NCBI RefSeq assembly: GCF_025370935.1
Contig: NC_133477.1
Span: 829,371 to 893,370 of the forward strand
Length of the DNA: 64,000 nucleotides
Source of the DNA: Choristoneura fumiferana
Lineage: Eukaryota > Arthropoda > Insecta > Lepidoptera > Tortricidae
Direction of reading: 5' to 3'
The position numbers and the translations under genes were made by a program. Below, piece after piece: positions 1 to 12,900 of the stretch (position 1 is the stretch's first letter; every line of letters begins with the position of its first letter). Below the pieces are notes generated by a model that had not been told where the DNA came from, ran no database searches, and saw nothing but the letters and a program-made list of their open reading frames with translations.

Positions 1-149
1 TTCTTCTTCTCGCGGGAATACTTTTGGTAATTTGTCTATATATTTTTATGTTCTTTATTTTTCTTTCATTCTTAGGTTTAGGTTTTTATAATAGCTCTAA
101 AAAAGTAAAATACAGAAAAGTACATACAAAATAAAAATATTATAAAAAC

Positions 150-540
150 CTAACCTAGTTTGCCGCCGGTAACGGGGTAGGGCCCAAGCTACCGGTGTTC
201 AGGGCCGCAGAGTGAGGAACCTCCGGACGGTGCGTGCCGTGTCCAGAAGTACCGCTTTCTGTATCTGGCCCTTGATCCAGCCATCTAGCGAGAGTCTCTT
301 GAGATGTTGGTCGAGACTCTTCGCTATTATACCGTTTGCCGAAACGACTATCGGGACAATGATCGTCGAGTCAACATCCCACATAGCAGTCACCTCGTGA
401 GCCAAGTCAAGGTACTTGCTGAGTTTGTCCTTCTCGGCCTTCACGAGGTTCTCGTCATGTGGGATGGTGACGTCGACGAGCACTGCCTGGCGGTTTGATC
501 GATTTGTCAGCACGATATCAGGCTTATTTATTATTTCGAA
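150..540 (-). pseudogene. C-terminal fragment of a restriction-like-endonuclease LINE
   Basis: On the minus strand the reading frame from about 540 to 199 encodes the end of a non-LTR retrotransposon polyprotein of the R2/R4/NeSL type. Visible motifs are KPDI followed by VLVDVTIP, matching the PD...D core of the restriction-like endonuclease, then a conserved PIVVSANGIIA stretch. The same order of motifs occurs in the larger fragment at 36742-37795. No reverse transcriptase part is present, so it is 5'-truncated, as is usual for LINE copies. Confidence 0.7.
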
Positions 541-625
541 ATTTGATTCTTGTGGGATAAAAATCTAAGTAATATTTTATATCTCTGGTGTTGAATAAAG
601 ATCAAATGTTCGTCTTTGTTTCTAG

Positions 626-1138
626 AATATACCATGGATGTTGTTACCATGGCTGGTGAAGGTGGCATTGTTGTTGGCACTCTTATTGATTTCCATTTTG
701 ATAATACTGCTGAAGTTAACAAAGTATTTCCTCCTACTGATTCCTATATTACTTTGGGGTAAGGATTTTCTTAATGTAGCTCTGTCAAAAACAAAACAAC
801 TTTTGGTATTACGGACTTTATAAATTAATTTCAGTTTGCGTCACACATTCCAGAGAACAAAGTTTTTGACTGGTGTACTTAGGTAGGTTGGATAACACAA
901 AGTACATTTAGCAAAAAAAAGAGTGTATTATATTTTTCTTTACAAAAGCTTATTTTATGCGACGTCGAAGATGGAGACGCAACGGAACGGCCGCTATTAT
1001 GTCCCCAAAATGTCTCTCTTATAATCAGTCACTCGTAATAATAATTAAATTATTTATTTTTATTCTTCCACAGGTGCCCTCTGGGTCTACTTAGGTCTGG
1101 TGGTAGTGAGCTACTTTGTCGAAATAAAAGGGACATGA
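626..1138 (+). CDS. 3' terminal exons of an unidentified membrane protein (partial)
   Basis: Two exons read in one frame. Exon A is 626-758, after a pyrimidine-rich acceptor ending TTTCTAG and before donor GTAAGG. Exon B is about 1072-1138, after acceptor TTCCACAG, and ends in TGA. The joined phase is consistent (GG|T, Gly). The C-terminal tail contains a hydrophobic segment (ALWVYLGLVVVSYF) followed by a short EIKGT tail, so it ends in a membrane helix. The segment before it (GEGGIVVGTLIDFHF) is also fairly hydrophobic. Upstream exons must lie before this window, because the sequence before 626 is LINE debris on the other strand. I do not recognise the family. A transporter of the MFS type or a single-pass protein are both possible. 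The codon pattern and two good splice sites make a real gene end likely, but no homology was tested. Confidence 0.45.
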
Positions 1139-1189
1139 CACGACGCGTGGCTTTCACGCAACCTATGGCGTCCTGTTAATTGGGTTGTT

Positions 1190-1440
1190 TAAGGCCGCGT
1201 TTCCAACAGAGATGTGCGAGGTGTATTGTGAGGATGTGTTTTTCAAGAACCAATAGAACCACTTCATAGTTCTTCTTTTACGTATTCTCGCTCCACACAG
1301 CTCTAGTGGAAACAGCTGAGCGGAGTGAGGATAGAGAAATGAAGCATCTCTATAAATGATGAATAAATGATTCATGAGAAACACATCCCACGGAACCGGA
1401 ACCCCCCCCCCCACATCTCTAATGGGAAAAAAAATGTATG
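1190..1440. repeat. Diverged MITE of the TTTCCACCAGAGATG family
   Basis: The stretch starts GCGTTTCCAACAGAGATG and ends near ACATCTCTAATGGG, which are inverted and imperfect. It contains the CGAACCAATAGAA / TCTAGTGGAAACAGCTGAGC internal blocks seen again at 44131-44330 and 62992-63115. A run of C near 1406 interrupts it. A short end piece of the same family is at 4998-5040. Confidence 0.55.
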
Positions 1441-1667
1441 GACACTCGGCATGCAGTTCGTCTTTAATGACCATCATTGAACCTCACTTTTTATGAAACG
1501 TTTCTATTAGGTACCTATTGTAAAATATTTATTTTGTAACTATGTTATTTTAAATCAGCAGTAGAGCCGTATTTATTTTGATAATACAAATAAAATACAA
1601 TAAGGCGTGTATTCACGAAAGAAGAGGAAAATAAAACAGAGAAGATTTTTACTATCTTTTATTATAG

Positions 1668-1915
1668 GTAATGTACTTAACTATTATTGAGATTACTGAT
1701 CATGATCACGGGCTCATGAGGATCGAAGTGTTTGAAAGACATTCATGTATTAAAGTCGGTGAACTAAAAAAAGAATTAGCTTCATCAGAAGAGTGGAAGC
1801 TAACGGACACTCTGTTGCGTCCAATTCTTTTAATACTACCTTCAACAACGTTGGGAAACTCTCAATCTTTATTGCAGAAACAGCCCAAACTATATAGGGT
1901 GAAGTATAATACCAG
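1668..1915 (+). CDS. Possible orphan coding exon, product unknown
   Basis: An open frame starts at an ATG (1671) that directly follows a good acceptor-like TTTTATTATAG. It stays open for about 80 codons with ordinary codon composition (ends near KQPKLYR). A weak donor GTGAAG follows near 1897. The stop at 1932 lies in an inserted repeat (1926-2405). It could be a 5' exon of the anoctamin gene downstream or part of the gene ending at 1138, but neither junction can be proven. I recognise no domain. Confidence 0.25.
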
Positions 1916-1925
1916 AATTAGCGGC

Positions 1926-2405
1926 GGTCTGTAACTTTTTCTTCACACTTGCTCGTAAACAGTGTCGTGACATGCAGGCTACTTTGGTTGCCACCACCCA
2001 AATAAAACCCTCGACCTTAATGTGCTTATCATGAAACCCGTGGTCGGTAAATAAGTCATTGCCCGTACAAATTTTCTTGTCATGAAGCCCAAGGTCGGTA
2101 AATGAGTCAATGCCCGTACTGATACTGCATGGCGCGCTGCTGCACGCGCACCCCTCCCGCAGCTCGGGCGAGCTGTGCAGGGGAGGATACTGGCTGGCGC
2201 TCAACTAGTTACCCTTGAGCGCAATGAGGCAAAAATAATATTTTGTTTTACAAATAAACAATTTTACTCGCAAATGTGATGAAAAACATTGTATGTCGCA
2301 CGGGCGGTACTAGAATTACGAACATCGACTCATTAAAGCCTAATCATTAGAGTCTAATAGACTCTCGTTCGTAATTCCTTATTTACCACCCTTAAGACAC
2401 AATGT
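1926..2405. repeat. Dispersed ~480-bp repeat, copy 1
   Basis: Matches 29340-29826 over most of its length: CTTGCTCGTAAACAGTGTCGT at one side, AAACCCGTGGTCGGTAAAT in the middle, and ATGTGATGAAAAACATTG and TTAAGACACAATGTAC at the other. The inner end carries GAATTACGAAC...GTTCGTAATTCC as inverted blocks. It is probably a non-autonomous DNA transposon. Exact ends are not resolved. Confidence 0.6.
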
Positions 2406-2447
2406 ACGTAGACCACAAAAGGTCCCTGATCACGATTTGAATATCGG

Positions 2448-2636
2448 TTACTTAGTAAAAGGCGAGGTTTGAGTCAGGTGAATAGACGGAGGGTCCGTAT
2501 TAGGTGCTGGAGGAGTGAAAGATATTGAAGTCTGCTGCTGATCACAATTTTTTTGAGCCAATTGCAAAGGAGTGTTAGTTAGACTTGAATTTTTTTCCGA
2601 AATATCATACCTACCATCCTGAGCTAAAATCACCAC
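2448..2636 (-). other. Short open frame of unclear origin
   Basis: The minus strand is open for 62 codons with a Gln/Pro/Thr-rich, coding-like composition (SISFTPPAPNTDPP). No splice sites or homologous copy were seen. It may be a fragment of a transposon gag-like or transposase gene. The rest of 2406-3380 shows no convincing gene or named repeat. Confidence 0.15.
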
Positions 2637-3499
2637 AGTTTCTCTATAGGTACCTTCTACTTAATACTCTTTGTCACATATTTGGCTGATGGTACTACAT
2701 GCAGACGGCAGTTTGCAGTTGCGTCAAATCTCACTCTAGGTACTCAATTTAAACTTTTTGTCGTCAAGTATTAATTATTATTTAATTTAAGTCTATGGCT
2801 GCACCATTCATACATATTACCTCTCATATATTAGGTTTTCTAGAATCTTAGATCTATCTTTCTATCTACCGTACCTATGTACATAGATACTACGGCAAAA
2901 CCTACTTCCTAGACAATGGACGGAGATAGAATAGGACAGAGGCCATATTTTTTTATACTAAACTACCTAAGTCTATGGCTAATGTCATATTCATAAATTT
3001 AGAATTATATTGCATTGAGGAAGTACTGAGGATTTGAGAATTTGTTAGATCTTGATTTGATTAGATCGCTTTATCAAAAGCATTTCTTTCTTGTATTTAC
3101 AATTATCGTTGTTGAATAACGTATTACTTATAATTATCATTTATTATTGTTTTTATCCTAAGTGACATTATAATAATAGAAATCCTAACTTGATCGATAT
3201 TAGTAGCTAAATTATGTTGAAGAAGTACGATGAGGTAATGTTTTTGAGTTTTACAAGCACATACAAATTCACATCGGATTTCGGGCTTAGGCTCGTAAAA
3301 CCCACTCTCCCAAAAAGTACATTTCCTAAACACACGCTTTCCCAAAATATTCCATATCCCAAAATCTCCAATAGGTATGTACCTACTTGAAGTTGAGGAT
3401 TATTTGCAGTAGTTCCTTCTCCAGTACTTTTAAGGGAACTTTTACACTGGATTCATTACAAGTGAAGAAGAAACATTTGTATGTAAATGAGCACAAGCA

Positions 3500-3860
3500 A
3501 AAACGCAATCGCATAATAGTTCCAAGGGCCCATGCACACGGTGTATCTAGGCGCATACGCAAAAGCTTGTAAATGCGCTCCAAATCAGATTCAGTCACTC
3601 TTGTACAGTCGATTTCATAAACTTGTAAGCTTAGATTCTTGTGAGCAAAAATGTCTGAACACGAAGTCGTGTTAAACAATAGAGAATTGTAACGGCGTAG
3701 GAACCGTGTTCAGATATTTTTGATGAAATCAAATGTTTGCTCATAAGTTTATAAACTCGACTGTTAGCTTTTTGAGAATTTTCGACGCCGTAAATGCGTC
3801 TAAAAAAACCGTGTGCGTAAGCACAATGAATAATCGTGGCGTAAGTCCTAAAGGAACTGC
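3500..3860. repeat. Imperfect inverted repeat (MITE-like)
   Basis: Blocks around 3520-3670 recur inverted at 3680-3850: CACACGGTGTATCTAGGCGCAT against the reverse of AATGCGTCTAAAAAAACCGTG, and TCAGATATTTTTG near the loop. It is consistent with an old foldback element just upstream of the first anoctamin coding exon. Confidence 0.4.
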
Positions 3861-3962
3861 AGCGAATCATTCAAAGTTAATATGGAGCATTTCAGTTATA
3901 TAATTACCATCTTGTATAGGCCGAGATGATGTTAAGATGACGCTTTCTAGGCTCTTAGTGAA

Positions 3963-6900
3963 ATGCAAAAGGAATCGGAGACCTCTGACTCTACAAGAGG
4001 ATGTAACGTTTTCAAAGTCCTGAAAGATGATGATTCCGATTATTACGATGATTACGGAGAGCCTGCCAAGGAACCCAGGGGATACTTTAAGGTAAACGGT
4101 TGCGTATTAAGTATAATACCTACCAAAGTTCAAAATACCAAAAAAAAAAACCATTCACCGTAAGTTTAAAATACTGAATGTGCGTTAGACTGCAAGTTTA
4201 CGAACCCTCGTATGTGATCCAACGAAATAGAATAGAACGTAAGAGCTGGCACGAATCAACGGAATGAGTGAATGATCAGATTAGATTTATACACATATTG
4301 GATCCTTTGCTTTTCTGGCACTAGGTACTGCAATTTCTCTCGCACTAGATCTGTTTTATATAAGCAAGAAATATACTTCTAATAGAACAAAAGTGAAAAA
4401 AGAATTGCAGTAGTTCAATTAAAAGATTTAGTTAGGTAGACAGCGAAACAACCAGTGATAAACTTAAATTATTATTCTTAAAAAACAATATTTACAACAT
4501 TACATATTGTAGGTATTTATAATATACAAATAACCAATGCTAGCGCAAAACAAAACAGTTTTACCTACAGAGTGTAGTGTCTGTTTTAGCGCAAAGCTCG
4601 TAAGGCCGAGAAGGCAGAAGTTGCGGAGTATCATAAGCTGCATTTGTTTAACGACGGTCTGCCGAGCAAGGACACTCAGTACGACTACACCAAGGACGTG
4701 GAGGAGAAAGCTAAACAGGAGGTCGCCGCCGGAGGCTTGGAAGGAACCTCTACTGCAAGAGCATCAGCACAGGACACTACTACTGGAGATGGGGAACCAG
4801 TACAGCAGACCAGAACTTCAGGCGGAAAACCAGTACAGGAGACCACTACTGCAGACAAAAAACCGGTACCGCAGACCACTGCTACAGACAAAAAACCGGT
4901 ACCGCAGACCACTACTACAGACGAGGAACCGGTGACGGATGATGCTGATAAAGAAAAGGTGACTTCCATACATAACACTACATCCCTCAGGACGTAAAGC
5001 TGCGTTTCCACCAGAGATGTGCGAAGATGCGCACAACCGTATGCACTTCATTCGGTACTTCATTTGCCCGAATTTCACTTGCCATAGGTACCAACGTTTG
5101 CCATAAAATATATAGAACCCGAGCTGTTTTCAGGATTTGTTAAAATGTCATCTTATAGAATGCAGTAGGGTTAGGTTAGGTTAGATTATCTACACCCATA
5201 TAGTAAATCCTCCATTATGCGTTCAAAAACCATAAATTATGACCGGCATTACGATATTGGATTCTATTATGAACACGGCAGTATCGTAATGAGATTTCAA
5301 ACATCATTACAGCACCGGTGCAGTACGTAGGTAGACGTAGAGCGCGCGGCGTTCACGTGTCGCGCAGGTCGCGGGACGCGCACCAGCTGGGCTACTACGA
5401 AACTCGAAAATCGAAGTTCGTATCGTACCGTTCCGATGACGCTTATATTATTTACTTAATACGAAAGTGAGAGGGACGGTACGATACGAACTTCGATTTT
5501 CGAGTTTCGTAGTAGCCCTGCAGGCGCGCAGCTCGTGGGGCAGACATACCTAGTTCTCGTTAATGCAGGTCATTCTCAATGGTTCTTGAACACATGATAG
5601 AGGATTTATTATATGGATGTAGATAAAATATTGTATGCAATTGTACGTAATTAGGCCTTAAAACACTCATGTGACCTAGCTACGCCTCGTTTCATTAAAC
5701 CACACTCGTAGACACTCGTGTTTTAAGGACCCCTATTACGATACAGTTGCATAAATAACTATTAATATCAGCTCTGAAGAAAACACTAGTATTTCAGAAA
5801 TAAATTACTTTATGGCAAATGAACGCAAATGAACGAAAAAAAAAGCCGTGGTGGCCTAGTGGTTTGACCTATCGCCTCTCAAACAGAGGGTCGTGGGTTC
5901 AAACCCCGGCTCGCACCTCTGAGTTTTTCCAAATTCATGTGCGGAATTACATTTGAAATTTACCACGAGCTTTGCGGTGAAGGAAAACATCGTGAGGAAA
6001 CCTGCACAAACCTGCGAAGCAATTCAATGGTGCGTGTGAAGTTCCCAATACACACTGGGCCCGCGTGGGAACTATAGCCCAAGCCCTCTTGTTCTGAGAG
6101 GAGGCCTGTGCCCAACAGTGGGACGTATATAGGATGGGATGATGATGATGAATGATGGCAAATGAAAATTATGGAAAACGATGCATTATGGATGGCATAT
6201 GTAATTCGGGCAAACGATAGAGAACCGGTGAAAACGCGGACTAACTTCCCCATACTTGTCATCATAAACAATCATTAAATAGGTCGTAGCGGGGAATAAA
6301 AGATGAAACCCGGTTGGAATCGAGTTGTAAGGGCCACTCCACTCGCAACTTATACGTTTATGGTCCTCCAGGATATGATAGAGTCGTACACGCAAGACAA
6401 GTTCCGGGACGCGGTCCGGCGCATCGACATGGTGCTGGTGGCGGCCGACGACGACGAACTGCCCGTGCGCGAGGTCGTGACCTTCTACCTGCAGAACGTC
6501 CTGAAGGCGGGTCTGCACATCGAGACTTCGCCCGGCGTCGTGAGTGTCATTACGAGCCGTTACAGGCGGACTGCTTTCTATAACTGCAACTGCCGACATT
6601 TCAGTCGCAGCTAGCATGCAGTCGCGTGCAGTGATGCCAATGAGGGCTATCGCGTATGAATTCGCCACTAGAGGCGCTAGTGTAGCGTGAGGTCTCCGAA
6701 ATGTCAAATCTCATAGTTTTTGGGTGAGCTACGCGGGTTTATTTATAATTAGAATAATTTTGTGAATATTTTGCAATTTCCGAAATTAATTATGGCAAAT
6801 ATGCGTTCCGGGGCAATAAATGTCTGTGTTTTGAGACAGTTTTGTCTTTCGGAAACCTTGGTCCTCCCTTTTTTCCGAACAAAACGGGGACTATGCAACA

Positions 6901-9900
6901 CTGTGGCATGCTCGATATTTTTATGGCACGGTTTTAAGGTGTATTAAATATGATTTTAATCTAAACTTTGTTTTCACGCCCGTAATAACAGACTTTGCAA
7001 GCCATACTTAAAAACCTCACGCAACAGTGCGCCATCTAGTGAGACAAAAAACGATAGCCCTCATTGTAATGGAGTTGCGGCAACCGGTGAATGCAAGTGG
7101 AGTGGTTGTTCTAGGGGGGAGGTCTTTGTTCAGCAGTGGACGTCTTCCGGCTGATGATGAATGTAATTGCAATGGAAAACGTATTGACAGTCGGTAGGTA
7201 GGTACTTACGTTGTAGTTGAAATGAAGCCCGTCTGTAATGGCCCAAATCAGAGACGGCTTTCGAATAACCTACTCGTACCTAACCTACCATCCACTGTTA
7301 CATTAAGTAGTTTGGTTTGGTAATTCTTCGGGCTATCGCTCATTTCGATGGTTCTTCTGCGAATCTCATTTTTGATTCGGTCTCCAGGGGAACTCCCTGG
7401 AACTCCCGAGCATAAACGCCCTAAGCTTCCCATTACATCAGCGTTATTGCCTATTTACTTAATTAATTTTAGAACCCTCTTCTTAATATAAGACCAAGCT
7501 AAGGTTCGTCGAATTAATTCTCTCCACCGATCCCTTTTTAAATTTAAGTATGCTTTAAAAATCTTCTAGATAATACTGCAAAGAATTAACATAGGTATAC
7601 ATTTTCGCTTATTTTGTGATCCTATAAATGAACAGTACTGAAAACCTGAAATTAACTACTTTGTTATTTAGCCTCATATTCGATTTGAATTCGAATTTAT
7701 TCATACATATCATACATAACGTCTTATCTAATAAAATAAACCAGGTATGTGGCTATGTACCTATATATTTTTTTATAGATGCCGATCCACAGAAACCTGC
7801 TGTTCATCAAAGTACACGCTCCCGATTCAGTCCTGGACGAACATAATCACGCATTCGGCACGAAAACTTATTTCAGAGATGACCATCTCCGGTTCGTTCA
7901 ACCCGGACTTTCGTTCTATGGTCGACTGCTGCCGTTCGCCAGGGTCACCCACGAACGGGAGCTGATCTCACTAGTCAGGTTTGTTCGGGCGACAAGTGGG
8001 TAAGATATTGGCTGAAAAGTTAAATTTGGACATTATTTGCTTAAAAAAACTTGTATGAAACAAGATAAAATGGAATTTTATGTGGATAATTATGGTAATA
8101 GCCAGTACCTTCTGCAGAGAATTCAGGCAGGGCAGGCAATTCGGGCAGTTCCTCATATTAATGAAAAATGGTTTAAGTGAATAAAGTTCATAGAACTTAA
8201 ATATACCTGTTCAGCCTTTCTGTTTGACGTGGGTACGTGATCGCTTCTGCGGAAACAAAATATAGGTTTTATTTCTTGTGTATAGGCAATCAAACTCTAG
8301 TACTTTCCCACAAAGTAAAATTTCGAAATATACCGACACTTACTTTACTTGTACTTTATGCGAACATTTCGATAAATTTAAATGAATTCCAGGGACCAGT
8401 ACGAAGAACCATTGCGTCTGTCGAACGAAGAAAGAAGTCTTATTGTGTACAAGATATTACTTCAACTGCCTTTTGGGAACAGTGTGAATATGATCGGGCT
8501 TAATAAGTAAGGCTATATATCTAATATACATTTAGTTGCAGAGAAAAGGAGCGACCACACCGCTGCTCAAAATACGCAGACGGTGCGGAATCGCAATTAC
8601 GTGCCGTAAACGTCACGTCTTTTGATAGTGAGCATGCGGTAAAGTCAGCTAAAAATCCGTTTTAGAATAAAACATTAAATTAAAAAATCAAAAAACCCGA
8701 CTGCCAAAACTAAAAGGAACAAAATAATCCTAGTGGTCTAGACCTCTGTTAAGTAGCTAATTTAAAGTTCAACAGTCGGGACCCATTACTAAGAGTTTTT
8801 GAGCGTCACGATTTAAATGGGTCCCGACTGTTGAACTTAAAATTAGCTACTTAACAGAGGTCTAGACCACTAGGCTTATTTTATTCCTTTTAGTTTTGGA
8901 AGTCGGGTTTTTTGACGTTTTTAATTTAGTGTTTTATTTTACACTTTTTTGATATTTATGTGAAAACGGTAGATTAAAAGTGTTATAACCCATATATATT
9001 TAGAATGGGCTAATTATTAGCTTTCATTTGATACCCATATTGTTACAATACAAAATATATTTTTTTCATTCCTCCGCCATTTTTTTTTCGCAGACGCCAT
9101 ATTGAAATATTATGTAGCCTATGTCACTCCGACAGTTATGACGAATCCAATGATACCTCATATGTCAAAATCCGTCTACTTAGCCGTTTAGGCTGCAGCG
9201 AGGACCAAAGAAATGGACATACATACCCACATGCATACATACATACATACGCTCGAAAAACATAACCCTCCTTCGGGCAGTCGGGTAATAAAAGAAAAAA
9301 AATTGCGTGCCAAAATGCATGTGGTTAAGCATGTCTGTCACACTGCGCATCAGCCAGCACTATTTATAAGTCTAATTTTACCGTATAACTAAATATAAAA
9401 CGAAATAAACCATCTCATTTTATTTCTCGTTACCTACTTAAAAGGTCATTACCGACGGACTGCATTCCAACTGGAAGCACTGCCGACTGCCCATACATTT
9501 CAATTGCAGCCAGCTTGCAGTTTTGCCAACTGCAATCATCTGTAATGAAAAACGTACGGCAGTTGCCAGTTACATTGCAGTCGGAATGCAGTCCGTCCGT
9601 AACGGCCTCAATTTTTTTACTCTCGGTTTTTTTTGTTCCATCCGCATTTTTCTTGCCTCTGGAAGAAATGACCTAGAAATTATGCGCTATTACAGATTGA
9701 TCGACCGCAGAATTTTATTGGATGCTTACGCTTTGCACGATGGACCACACTTTATCCCACGTAATCAAGACCCTAACGCCATCACCGCTAGACAGGTTTG
9801 TATCATTATCAGCTGATATGAACAGAGACATAAGCGGTGGTATGGTAGCCTAATGGTTTGATCTATACAGCAGTTATGTGGGTTCCAATCCGGGCTTGCA

Positions 9901-12900
9901 TTTCAATTTTTAATCCCCGACGCAAAATTAGGATTGTGTTGTTGCAAAATTAGGCTTCACGAATTTTTTCATTTGATTTTCTTGTACCGGCACATAACGG
10001 CTTTGACGCATGAAATCCATCTGACTGAAGTTACATGTTTAGGGTTCCGTAGCCAAAATGGCAAAAACGGAACCCTTATAGTTTCGCCATGTCTCTCTGT
10101 CTGTCCGTCCGCGGCTTTGCTCAGGGACTAGAAAGCTGTAATTTAGCAAGAATATATATGTAAACTATGCCGACAAAATGGTACAATAAACAATTCAAAA
10201 AAAATTTTTTTTAGGGTACCTCCCATCGACGTAAAGTGGGGGTGATTTTTTTTTCTCATCCAATCTTGTAGTGTGGAGTATCGTTGGATAGGTCTTTTAT
10301 TACACTACATTAGGGGGTTACATTATGGGGTTGCTAAAACGATTTTTCGATTCAGTGATTTGTTTGCAAGCGAGCATCCCCCCCCCTCTAAAATCTAAAC
10401 CGGTGGGTGGAAAAATTTGAAAAAGTAAGTATATCAAACTTACAAGAAAAACTATAACGGTTAAGTTTTCTTGAGAATTATTAGTACTTTAAGAGTAAAT
10501 AGCAGCTTAACTAAGGTATAAAATATACCTAAACTTGGAATATTCCGTACAAAATACGAAATCCTTAGAAATATATTACTTACTTTTTTCGTAATGGCTA
10601 CGGAACCCTATTTCGGGCGTGTCTGACATGCTCTTGGCCGGTTTTTTATCCGAAGTTACATATCGACGACTACATTTGCATCACCAGATTTCACGTGCCT
10701 TTCTGAAACCATCTCGATACTGAAATATTTTGAATAAATTTTTAACCGACGACAAAAAACGGAGGAGGTTCTCAAGTTAACACGTATATATTTTTTTTTT
10801 TTAACATTTGCAATATTAATAATTTCATCAAACCATTTGCCTATCTAAGCCAGGTATTTTTTATGTTTGCAGATGTTGTTCTACAACTGGGTTGGAAAAA
10901 TAAATGCGTATAAAGTGCACCCTCTGAGTCTGATCCGTGAATATTTTGGGCAAAGGGTAAATAGTTTTATTTGTATATACATGCACTCACTCACTTTTTG
11001 TCTGTCCTCTCATCCACTCAAAGGTTGACTGGTAGAGATAAGTTCGCCTTTGTACATATATTTCATTGTTTGTCATCTGTGTTTGTTAATAAAGAGTTTA
11101 CATACATACATACACCTGGAAATGGTTACATTTTAGTATTCTGTGGAACATCACTTAGGTATTATAAGTGTCTTAAAAATGTTCTGGAGTATTTTATAGC
11201 TGATGGTTGATTAACAGATTTCACTAAAATATTATAACATATTTTTTCTAATTTTCAGATTGGGATGTTCTTCGCGTTCTACGAGTTTTACAATCATGCC
11301 TTAATGATAGCTGCTTATTCGGCGCAATTTTTTTCTTTATGTCCGTAAACGATACTGGCGATAACTACATCGTGTAAGTGATAATCATCGAACCCAGGTC
11401 CTCAGCATTCCGCGTGCGTGCTATAACCCCTACACCACTGCTGGACAGGAATCTAGACACGATTTTTTCCTATGCATACATATCTCAGGTTGCTTATTTC
11501 TACAATGCTACTTAAGCAAGTTAAGTTGTATTTGGGTATAAAAGTAACAAATTTGGAGTTGATATAAAAATTCCAAAAAGACTCCAAAAAAACAATCAAA
11601 ATGTATACTTGATGTCATACAAAACATAGATAGAATAGAAGTTTAAAGCCGATCCGTTGAAGGGTTACATCTGGCAAGAACGATTCTGGCTAGATTATTG
11701 TTACTGACTGACAGTTAGTTGGCGGTCCGAGGCTAGGCCTTCCGCGATGCGGACCGTGTGGTCCGCCTATTGCCGACTCTGGGCCTAAACCACTAAGCTA
11801 GAGACTTGAAATTTGTCTTCTTCTTTTCTTTTGGTTAGTATTTATTAGGGCTTTTATCTGGTCAGTCCAGCGCATGGGAGAACGTCCTCTTAATCTTTTC
11901 CCATTGACCCTTCCCTTGAGCAACAAGTCGCTCTATGGAGTGCTCCCCACGTCGAGTCACATGTCCGAAATATCGGAGCATACGGGATCTCACTATGGAC
12001 ACAGAGTACATATATAACTATGGATGATAGCCTCTCCTTCACCTTTAGTTCTTCCAGTATGGACAGGTTGGTGCGGGCTGAGTCCATGACACTCGAAGCA
12101 TACGTGTCCGACACCACATCTCGAGAGCATCGATTATTTTGCCTCTCGCGTTCTTTGACTCTCCAAGTTTCGGCACCATAAAGAAATATGGTGAACACTA
12201 GAGATCTTACTATAAAAATATCACTAGATCTATATCGCTAGATGGCATAAAGGTGCGACCAAACCATAGCAAACGGTGCGGAATTGCAGTGACGTGTCTT
12301 AAACGTCACGACTTTTGTTCGGTAAAGTAAAGACCTGAAGTTTACGACACGTCACTGCGTTTCCGTATTTTAAGCAGCGGTAGCATGCGATAACCGGGGT
12401 TCAGCTGAAAACCAGCGCTGCAGCTCTGGTTTCAGGGCTACGGCATATGCTGAGCTGAGTCCTTTTGGCATCACACTACAGCACAATATCTCTTATTTTC
12501 CTCTCTTCTCCTATTTATGTTTTTACTGTGTTTTTGTTGTGATGTAGTGTGTTTTTCTTGTCAATAAATGTTGTGAGTTTGAGTTTGAGTTTCGATAAAA
12601 ACGGTGCGCATACGGGGCGTCACTGCGATTCCGTGCCGTCACCGTTTCTTAAGCAGCGGTTTGGTCGCACCTTTGTACTTTTAGGTTTAGGTAATTAACT
12701 AAATGTAAACAAACTTTAGCTGCTAAATTTGGCACATTCAAGGATATATCTGTCATTGTAATATAAACAAGACTAATGTATTTTAGTACAGAAATACAAA
12801 TGTTTAGATAGTGGGAATTTCAATATTTAAAACACCAATTGACGTTGTGTTGTTTAGGTACATTTTTGTCTTACTCATATGACGTTCGCGGATAACGTTA

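Noticed and set aside
5845..5920. tRNA gene at the SINE head
   Set aside because: Boxes A and B are present, but the rest does not fold as a tRNA and the same head with the same body recurs at 44367.
6762..6947. Small gene shared by the two 427-bp elements
   Set aside because: The frame is short and shifts between the two copies, so it is not conserved as a protein.
9682..9695. Earlier acceptor for anoctamin exon 6 near 9666
   Set aside because: Using TATTACAG at 9695 aligns IG....LI......AYALHDG with the family without gaps; the earlier site adds ten residues.
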